Of a stretch of DNA of 11,586 nt, positions 6,598-11,586 are shown piece after piece. Both the position numbers and the translations under genes were made by a program. Source of the stretch: an uncultured Clostridium sp. (GTDB lineage Bacteria; Bacillota; Clostridia; TANB77; CAG-508); the NCBI GenBank assembly GCA_900552555.1, contig URZW01000034.1, positions 1 through 11,586 on the forward strand, read 5' to 3'. Each line of letters begins with the position of its first letter. Within the stretch, counting starts at the first letter, position 1. The notes beneath the pieces are model-generated. The model saw only the letters and a program-made list of their open reading frames with translations, was not told the origin of the DNA and did not search any database.

Positions 6598-7869
6598 CTA
6601 ATTTTTTACAACAGATAATATCATATTTTTTTCATTAAACACATCTTTTAACACTTGATTTAAATATTCTACATTTATAGTGTTTATTTCTTCTAAATAG
6701 TCAAAACTATTTATACCTTTAAAATAATCTGACAAAAACATTCTAGAAATATTGACAACATCGTCATATTCTTTTACATATTCACCATAAATCATTTTTT
6801 TAGTTCTTTCAAAATCCTCTTCATTTACACCCTTTTGTATAAACTTTTTAACTTCTTCCTTGAACATTTCATACAATTTTTCTGGTTCATTTGACTGGCC
6901 TATAATCAAAATATGTGCATAATTTTTGTCAAACTCGTATTCAATGCTTGGTACTGAATAGCAATTTCCCATATCATACAATTTTTTATATAATTCTGAA
7001 CTTGCTCCAATTAAAAGATTTAACAATATTTCTATTGATATATGTTTTTTTACTTTTTCTTTTTGCTCAGCAGGTACATCTTTTATTCCAATTGCATAAA
7101 GTGGTTTGCTTACTTCCATATTTTGAACTGCTTTTTCTTTTACAATTTCTTTTGGTTCTTCTTCAAAAATTCTCTTTATTTCACCATTTGCCTTTTTGTC
7201 AATTAATCTTTTCTTTATTTCTTCTAATAATTTTTCTGGTTCAAAATCCCCAGATACAACCATTGCCATATTTGATGGGTTATAAAATGTATTATAACAT
7301 TTGTATAAAATATCTTTATCAATATGACTTATTGTTTCAACAGTTCCAGTAATATCAAGTTTTACAGGATGTTTTTGATACATACACTCTAATGCATTTA
7401 AATAAACTTTCCAATCTGGATAATCATCATACATCATAATTTCTTGACCAATTATGCCTTTTTCTTTTTCAACATTTTCATCTGTAAAATATGGATGTTG
7501 AACATAGTCCATAAATTCATCCAATGCCTCATAAAAATTGTCTGTACACTCATATAAATATGCTGTATGATTATTTGTTGTATATGCATTTGCATTAACA
7601 CCTAACGCAGTAAGCACATCCAAACTATTTTTACCATTTTCTTGTTCAAACATTTTGTGTTCTAGAAAATGTGCTACACCTTTTGGTACCTCTGTAACTT
7701 CTGTTTCTCCTGGCACTATAAATTTATTATCATTTGAACCATAGTTTGTTCCCCATATAATATATTTTTTCTGAATTCCTTTTTTAGGAATTATCATTAC
7801 TGTTAAGCCATTTTCTAATTTCTCTATATATAATTTCTCTTTAACTTTTGAATTCTCAATTATTTGCAT
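6598..7869 (-). CDS. yfmH: M16 family zinc metallopeptidase, catalytic partner (YfmH/YmfH-like)
   Basis: A 423-residue M16 (pitrilysin/MPP-like) peptidase. The inverted zinc motif HxxEH is intact in GVAHFLEHKMFE (H67, E70, H71), and the third ligand is probably E143 in KEKGIIGQEIMMYDDYP. The typical second half, a degenerate M16 repeat, begins around residue 185. There is no signal peptide, so it acts in the cytoplasm. In B. subtilis the homologues are YmfH and YmfF; databases name them EF-P 5-aminopentanol modification-associated proteins from that locus, but a role in EF-P modification cannot be shown from this window. The start at 7869 has a strong AGAGGAG site. It follows yfmF, which lacks the zinc motif, and the two probably form an active-inactive heteromer as in other M16B pairs. 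The usual short intergenic gap is replaced here by an inverted-repeat element of 135 bp. A strong terminator follows. Confidence 0.93.
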   Translation of the reverse strand: MQIIENSKVKEKLYIEKLENGLTVMIIPKKGIQKKYIIWGTNYGSNDNKFIVPGETEVTEVPKGVAHFLEHKMFEQENGKNSLDVLTALGVNANAYTTNNHTAYLYECTDNFYEALDEFMDYVQHPYFTDENVEKEKGIIGQEIMMYDDYPDWKVYLNALECMYQKHPVKLDITGTVETISHIDKDILYKCYNTFYNPSNMAMVVSGDFEPEKLLEEIKKRLIDKKANGEIKRIFEEEPKEIVKEKAVQNMEVSKPLYAIGIKDVPAEQKEKVKKHISIEILLNLLIGASSELYKKLYDMGNCYSVPSIEYEFDKNYAHILIIGQSNEPEKLYEMFKEEVKKFIQKGVNEEDFERTKKMIYGEYVKEYDDVVNISRMFLSDYFKGINSFDYLEEINTINVEYLNQVLKDVFNEKNMILSVVKN

Positions 7870-7908
7870 TTTCTCACTCCTCTTCTATTTTTCCATTTTG
7901 TCCATTTG

Positions 7909-8043
7909 TGTCCATTTGGGGACGGTTCTTTTTGGGACATTTGTTCATAATAAGACATCCTCTGTGTTTCTTTAGTACCAACGTTTACCATCAATACCAT
8001 TTTTTACCAAAATGTCCTAAAAAGAACCGTCCCCAAATGGACA
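7909..8043. repeat. 135-bp inverted-repeat element inserted between yfmF and yfmH
   Basis: The 34-base arms at 7909-7942 and 8010-8043 are reverse complements with one difference (7934/8018). Each contains GGGGACGGTTCTTTTT on one strand and begins TGTCCATTTG at its outer end. The arms are far richer in G/C than the flanks, and the right arm ends exactly where the yfmF stop codon begins. The outer decamer TGTCCATTTG is also duplicated in tandem at 7899-7908. The 67-base centre holds four TACCA motifs at 7976, 7986, 7995 and 8005. No transposase is encoded. It looks like a MITE or REP/RAYT-type palindromic element. From memory, very similar GGGGACGGTTCTTTTTGGGAC motifs are dispersed in many clostridial genomes; I could not verify this. 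In RNA it would form a long hairpin between the two operon genes. Confidence 0.85.
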
Positions 8044-9312
8044 TTAATCCTTCAAGAAATATACAGTATTAATACTTACCTTATTAGCAACATCAACAAC
8101 CTTATCTTTAGTAACCTCAGATATTCTCTGCATATATTGTTCAATATTGCACTTGCTCTTTGATAACTCTTGGCTAAAGAAATATGTTATCTCAGTATCC
8201 TGCTCATCATCAATAGTTTTAATTGATGCAATTATTCCTTTTTTTGCATTTTCCACTTCTTCATCTGTGAAGTCACCTTTTTTCATATCTTCAATTTGTT
8301 GTTTAATTATTTCCAATGCCTTATCATAGTTTTTAATTTCAATTCCGCAATTAATAAAAATGTTATTTTTAAATCTATAATAACTTGAACTTGCTGTGTA
8401 TGCAAGGCTTGCTTTTTCACGCACATTTTGGAATAATTTTGAATTTGCACTTCCACCAAAAATACTATTATAAATCATTACGTCAAATCTTAAATTGTCA
8501 TCATCAATGTCTAAATCCATTCCTATAATAAGCTTTCCTTGTGTTACATCCATTGATTCTTGAACATCATTCTCTTTCTCTGTTCTTTTTGCTATAATTT
8601 CTGGTTCATTATATTGTGGTACTCTATCTTTTAATTTAATAATGTTTTCATTATTTTTTATTATATTTCCAGTTTCCTCGTCTATTATTCCAGATACAAA
8701 AATATCAATTTTACATTCATTTATTAATTCTTGATAATATTCATATAGATTTTTTTCATTGATGTCTCTCATATCTTCTACATATCCATATTTATAGAGG
8801 CCATATGGCTGTTCTTTGTACATTTTTTCTATACATCTATCTAGTGAATATCTTGCTTTATTATCTATCTTTCCATCTATAATTTGTTTTATATTTTCTT
8901 TTTCTTGTTCCACATATTCTTTTTTAAAGCATCCATTTTCTAGGTATGGATTAAATACAAATTCAAATATCTTTTCTAAAGATATTTTCAACATATTTTC
9001 CGCTTCTTGTGGTAAAAATTCATCATTTACTGTTTCTATATAAAATTTTAAAACTTGATTATCTCCTGTTTTATCAAGTCCACAGTCCAAACTTGCTCCA
9101 TACATTTCTTCTAACTTTTTGTTGATTTCTTCTTGTGTTGTTAAGTTTTTTGTTCCTCTTCTTAAAACGGCTGGTATTAGCGCATTTTTAGTAACATTTT
9201 CTCTGTTTAATTTTGTAGTTAGCATTATTGCTATCAAATTTGTTTTGAATTTTTCAGTTTTAATTGTATGAAGTTTGATTCCTTTTTTTATCTCTATTTG
9301 TTTATATTCCAC
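8044..9312 (-). CDS. yfmF: M16 family peptidase-like protein, non-catalytic partner (YfmF/YmfF-like)
   Basis: A 422-residue M16-fold protein that lacks the HxxEH zinc site: the equivalent N-terminal helix reads NALIPAVLRRGTKNLTTQEE (about residues 43-62). It does keep the second-half substrate-binding Arg/Tyr signature in FQNVREKASLAYTASS (R298, Y305) with GGSANSKLF just before it. This division, one subunit with zinc and one with R/Y, is the established M16B pattern, so it should complement YfmH. It starts with GTG (9310-9312). AGAAGGGA lies about 11 bases upstream, a rather long spacing, and no in-frame ATG offers a better choice. The gene follows the rpsU terminator. I see no strong promoter of its own, so either readthrough from rpsU or a weak promoter in 9313-9430 must drive it. 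Its stop codon directly abuts the inverted-repeat element. Confidence 0.92.
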   Translation of the reverse strand: MEYKQIEIKKGIKLHTIKTEKFKTNLIAIMLTTKLNRENVTKNALIPAVLRRGTKNLTTQEEINKKLEEMYGASLDCGLDKTGDNQVLKFYIETVNDEFLPQEAENMLKISLEKIFEFVFNPYLENGCFKKEYVEQEKENIKQIIDGKIDNKARYSLDRCIEKMYKEQPYGLYKYGYVEDMRDINEKNLYEYYQELINECKIDIFVSGIIDEETGNIIKNNENIIKLKDRVPQYNEPEIIAKRTEKENDVQESMDVTQGKLIIGMDLDIDDDNLRFDVMIYNSIFGGSANSKLFQNVREKASLAYTASSSYYRFKNNIFINCGIEIKNYDKALEIIKQQIEDMKKGDFTDEEVENAKKGIIASIKTIDDEQDTEITYFFSQELSKSKCNIEQYMQRISEVTKDKVVDVANKVSINTVYFLKD

Positions 9313-9429
9313 TAATTATCATTCCCTTCTTTTGCTTATTTCTATCAATATTTTTGGGTTTTATGATTCATCACACAAAATCCTTTTTTATTGTCTTTTC
9401 TATTTTATCCCAAAAAAGTTTTTTTAATA

Positions 9430-9478
9430 CAAAAAAGGCAGAAGTTCTGGATATACTACTCCCATGTAAACTTCCACC
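9430..9478 (-). terminator. Rho-independent terminator after rpsU
   Basis: On the minus strand GGTGGAAGTT (9469-9478) pairs with AACTTCTGCC (9437-9446) in a 10-bp stem with two wobble pairs and a 22-base loop. TTTTTTG follows directly. It begins about 14 bases past the rpsU stop. The rest of 9313-9429 holds no gene; only weak promoter-like sequence (TTGTAT with TAAAAT at a 19-base spacing) is visible. Confidence 0.8.
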
Positions 9479-9491
9479 TTTCACTATGTAA

Positions 9492-9662
9492 TTAAAATTT
9501 TCTTTTTCTTGCTGCCTCTGATTTTTTCTTTCTTTTTACACTAGGTTTTTCATAGTGTTCTCTTTTACGAACTTCTTGTAAAACTCCGTTACGAGCACAT
9601 TGTCTTTTAAACCTTTTTAAGGCATCTTCTATATTTCCATTATTAACTTTGATTTCTGACAT
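9492..9662 (-). CDS. rpsU: Small ribosomal subunit protein bS21
   Basis: A 56-residue basic protein that is an unmistakable S21: MSEIKVNNGNIEDALKRFKR at the start, QCARNGVLQEVRKREHYEKP in the middle and SVKRKKKSEAARKRKF at the end. S21 sits on the 30S platform near the anti-Shine-Dalgarno end of 16S rRNA and assists initiation. Length and motifs are normal. The start at 9662 follows an exceptionally strong GGAAGGAGGGG site. The gene is a single-gene unit with its own consensus promoter and terminator. Neighbours often seen with rpsU in Firmicutes, such as yqeY or dnaJ, are absent; the M16 peptidase pair follows instead. Confidence 0.98.
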   Translation of the reverse strand: MSEIKVNNGNIEDALKRFKRQCARNGVLQEVRKREHYEKPSVKRKKKSEAARKRKF

Positions 9663-9732
9663 TTATATTCCCCTCCTTCCGGTCATACGAGAATGTATTT
9701 GGGATTTTTTTCTTATCCTATATACGTTACTC

Positions 9733-9762
9733 ATTATACATTATTATGGGGTATATTGTCAA
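9733..9762 (-). promoter_or_regulatory. Consensus sigma-A promoter of rpsU
   Basis: A perfect TTGACA (9757-9762, minus strand) and a perfect TATAAT (9733-9738) are separated by 18 bases. Transcription should begin near 9726, giving a leader of about 64 bases. It is the best-matching promoter in the window, as expected for a ribosomal protein gene. Confidence 0.85.
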
Positions 9763-9791
9763 TAGTTTGAAATTTTTATTTTTTATTTATT

Positions 9792-9817
9792 GTTACTATA
9801 AAATGTTTTATCGTAAC
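9792..9817. repeat. 26-bp imperfect palindrome after the DUF4832 gene
   Basis: GTTAC-t-ATAAAA-TG-TTTTAT-c-GTAAC is a dyad with one internal mismatch, starting 4 bases past the stop of the surface-protein gene. In minus-strand RNA it would form a terminator-like hairpin, but A-rich rather than U-rich sequence follows it; the U-rich tail is on the plus strand. It may be a weak or bidirectional terminator, or an operator. Confidence 0.5.
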
Positions 9818-9820
9818 TAT

Positions 9821-11407
9821 TTATTTCTTTTTATATAAAAACAAACATAAAACAACTAATACTAATGATCCAATCACCAAAATTTTTAATGAACCTTTTC
9901 CTGTTTTAGGATAACCCCTTTTACTAATTGAATCATCCTTTTCATTTTTTACAGTATCATCCATCTTATTTACTTTGTTATCAATGATGTTTTCCTTTTT
10001 TTGAACCCTAACCTTTCCTATGTAATTTGCACCAATTGACTGATTCCACATATCTCCATTATTAGCAAATCGAATACATAAATAATTATTATCCTTTTCA
10101 ACATCTCCATATTGAGAAATTCTTAAATAAACTTCCCAATCTCCTATTTCTATTCCATCTGGCAATTCTGCATTAACCACAAGTTTAGCAACATCTTTTG
10201 AATTCCACTTTGTAGCATCTAAATCTGTTTTTATCTCATACATTTTATTATCTTTTACTAATACAATTGTTACAATCTTACTATTAACCAAATTTCCAAA
10301 TCCCACATTTTCAACACTTAATTCTATATTAAGTTTTTGGTCTTGTTTAATTTTTTCTAAAATGTTTGCTTTTCTAAGCACAAATCTATATCCTAAGTGA
10401 TTAGCAATATATGTATATCCAGTTTTTCCTTTATATAACTCATCTGTTCCATTATAGATTTCGCTTCTCCATGATGCAATAACTTTGTCATTATATATAC
10501 CATTTAAATATGATGTATGTGTTCTAAAAGCCTCTTCTGACATATATTTTACAGTATTTAATGGCATTCCATGAGCATAATTTGCCACAACTTCTCCTCC
10601 ATAAAGTGTATGCATAGCTTGTTTTTCTAGCCATTTAATCTCTACTTCTCTATTCTTAAAAGTTCCTAAATCACTTTCTGAACCTAAATATCCATCATTA
10701 TATAAGCCAACTCTATATGACTTCATATCAGAAGTTGTTATATTTTCATTTATTTTATCCCTATCAATTCCAGCCCAATTTGCATAATACTGTGGCTGTC
10801 TTACTCCAATTTTTATATTTTGAGATGTGTTTTCAATCATCATATCTAATGCTTTACTTACATTTTCTTGTGTGCATATATCACTAGAATGCATTTCTCC
10901 CCAAGGTCCAAAAAATCCTAATTCAACATATGCAATCACCTCTTGATTTCTTGTAATAATTGGACACAATTGACTAATATGTGTTAATATCATATTCATA
11001 GATGGTTCTTTGTTCTTTTCCCCTTCAAATGTATATGCAAATCTTACTATTGCTGTTCCACCATTTGATTTTATGCGTTTTAGTGTTTGTTCAAATGAAT
11101 CTAACATATTCTGTGTTAGTTCTATATCTGCCTTTCCATTTACAGCTTTTGAAAATGAACCTATATCTAATCTTAAATGTATCAAATTTTTCTTAGCATC
11201 ATTTTCACTAATTATTTTGTTATTTGTTTCATTATATTTTATATATACTGGTGTGTAAAATCCTCTTTCTGGATTATTAAATGTTTCCAGTGTTTCTGTA
11301 TAATCTAGTTTGATATCCGCTGCTTCTGCTTTGTTTATATTTATACATACTAATATTAAAATTACTATATTTATTACAATTATTATTTTTTTCACTTTTT
11401 CCCTCAT
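9821..11407 (-). CDS. Secreted DUF4874/DUF4832 protein with C-terminal sortase-like wall anchor (YPKTG)
   Basis: A 528-residue surface protein. Residues 1-30 form a signal peptide (basic start, hydrophobic IIIVINIVILILV, cleavage probably after AEA). DUF4874 follows, beginning with the hallmark NPERGFY (45-51) and including ELGFFGPWGEMHS (162-173). DUF4832 covers about 195-465, with YNDGYLGSESDLGTF (236-250). This pairing resembles a TIM barrel plus beta-sandwich glycoside hydrolase; E171 would be a plausible acid, but enzymatic activity is unproven. A charged linker leads to YPKTG (499-503), a hydrophobic helix (508-524) and KKK, the layout of a sortase substrate with Tyr in place of Leu. 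The start is uncertain: ATG at 11407 has no ribosome site, whereas GTG at 11395 follows GAGGG by 5 bases and gives a typical MKKII signal peptide. I give the outer coordinate. It is a single gene; the upstream region is poor in promoter motifs. Confidence 0.9.
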   Translation of the reverse strand: MREKVKKIIIVINIVILILVCININKAEAADIKLDYTETLETFNNPERGFYTPVYIKYNETNNKIISENDAKKNLIHLRLDIGSFSKAVNGKADIELTQNMLDSFEQTLKRIKSNGGTAIVRFAYTFEGEKNKEPSMNMILTHISQLCPIITRNQEVIAYVELGFFGPWGEMHSSDICTQENVSKALDMMIENTSQNIKIGVRQPQYYANWAGIDRDKINENITTSDMKSYRVGLYNDGYLGSESDLGTFKNREVEIKWLEKQAMHTLYGGEVVANYAHGMPLNTVKYMSEEAFRTHTSYLNGIYNDKVIASWRSEIYNGTDELYKGKTGYTYIANHLGYRFVLRKANILEKIKQDQKLNIELSVENVGFGNLVNSKIVTIVLVKDNKMYEIKTDLDATKWNSKDVAKLVVNAELPDGIEIGDWEVYLRISQYGDVEKDNNYLCIRFANNGDMWNQSIGANYIGKVRVQKKENIIDNKVNKMDDTVKNEKDDSISKRGYPKTGKGSLKILVIGSLVLVVLCLFLYKKK

Positions 11408-11505
11408 ATTCTAATACAATAAAAAGTATTATCTATTTTCATAATTTATTTTAACATATGTATATTAATTATACAATAAATTCATATAATAAAAATGATT
11501 ACATT
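11408..11505. promoter_or_regulatory. Upstream region of the DUF4832 gene with a possible -10 box
   Basis: This is non-coding, very A/T-rich sequence. On the minus strand a TATAAT is present at 11468-11473, but the bases 17 upstream (ATTTTT) are a poor -35, so this promoter may need an activator or be weak. An imperfect dyad at 11495-11516 overlaps the -35 position. Confidence 0.35.
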
Positions 11506-11586
11506 TCAGTAATGATACTGATTAAAATACTTATAAATGATATTTTGAATATATTTCGAATGTGACCAGAATAGTGCTACAAATTC
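11506..11586 (-). CDS. Possible C-terminal end of an upstream gene (only 26 codons seen)
   Basis: One minus-strand frame is open from the right edge for 26 codons to a TGA at 11506-11508, reading EFVALFWSHSKYIQNIIYKY near its start. The first residues faintly resemble the HvExVaLl ending of RNA uracil methyltransferases of the TrmA/RlmCD type, but this is too short to claim. An A/T-rich hairpin with a following T run (11486-11516) surrounds the stop and could terminate it. It may equally be a chance open frame in A/T-rich DNA. Confidence 0.2.
   Translation of the reverse strand, partial: EFVALFWSHSKYIQNIIYKYFNQYHY

Noticed and set aside
7860..8000. A 46-codon minus-strand frame starting inside the inverted-repeat element and overlapping the yfmH start
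   Set aside because: It has no well-placed ribosome site, half of it is the repeat arm, and its end overlaps yfmH in another frame; a chance open frame is more likely.
7848..8072. Plus-strand open frame across the yfmF-yfmH gap
   Set aside because: It reads through both repeat arms and into both genes antisense, with no promoter or ribosome site; it is a by-product of the inverted repeat.
11345..11364. Lipoprotein signal in the DUF4832 protein because of a Cys after the hydrophobic core
   Set aside because: The residue before the Cys is Val rather than Gly/Ala/Ser, so there is no lipobox; AEA cleavage plus the C-terminal anchor fits better.
1..11586. Search for CRISPR arrays, tRNA or rRNA genes, transposase genes, phage genes or a defence system
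   Set aside because: No regularly spaced repeats, no tRNA-like cloverleaf or CCA ends, and no such proteins were seen. The SNF2 ATPase lacks the nuclease or methylase neighbours of known SNF2-containing defence systems.

Overview
The window comes from a very A/T-rich, low-GC Gram-positive bacterium. It most likely belongs to the spore-forming Clostridia. The evidence is folate-dependent TrmFO, a Spo0E-like phosphatase, a paired M16 peptidase locus of the B. subtilis ymfF/ymfH type, strong GGAGG-type ribosome binding sites, consensus sigma-A promoters, and a surface protein with a sortase-like C-terminus. Tryptophan is encoded by TGG and TGA is not read through, so the standard bacterial code applies. 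Every convincing gene is on the minus strand, so transcription runs from high to low coordinates.

From right to left: (1) 11408-11586 is non-coding or holds the last codons of an unseen gene. (2) 9821-11407 encodes a secreted, probably wall-anchored DUF4874/DUF4832 protein with an unusual YPKTG sorting motif. (3) rpsU (ribosomal protein S21, 9492-9662) has its own consensus promoter and terminator. (4) The M16 peptidase pair follows: the metal-less partner yfmF (8044-9312), then the catalytic partner yfmH (6598-7869). Between them lies a 135-bp element bounded by 34-bp near-perfect inverted repeats that are much richer in G/C than their surroundings. A terminator follows yfmH. (5) A short Spo0E-like gene (6239-6400) has a promoter, two 14-bp direct repeats, a candidate Spo0A box and its own terminator. 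(6) A likely operon follows: a SWIM-domain SNF2 ATPase (2737-6069), a 111-residue charged protein of unknown function (2388-2723) and trmFO (869-2311). (7) A separate gene with its own extended -10 promoter encodes a lysine-rich coiled-coil protein that runs off the left edge (1-746).

Most of the window is conserved housekeeping content: tRNA modification, a ribosomal protein, M16 peptidases linked by name to EF-P modification, and a helicase-like ATPase. I found no defence island, CRISPR array, prophage or tRNA. The parts that merit a second look are the inverted-repeat element inside the yfmF-yfmH operon with its phased TACCA repeats, the regulatory region of the Spo0E-like gene, the variant sorting signal, and two uncharacterised proteins (111 residues, and the coiled-coil protein).
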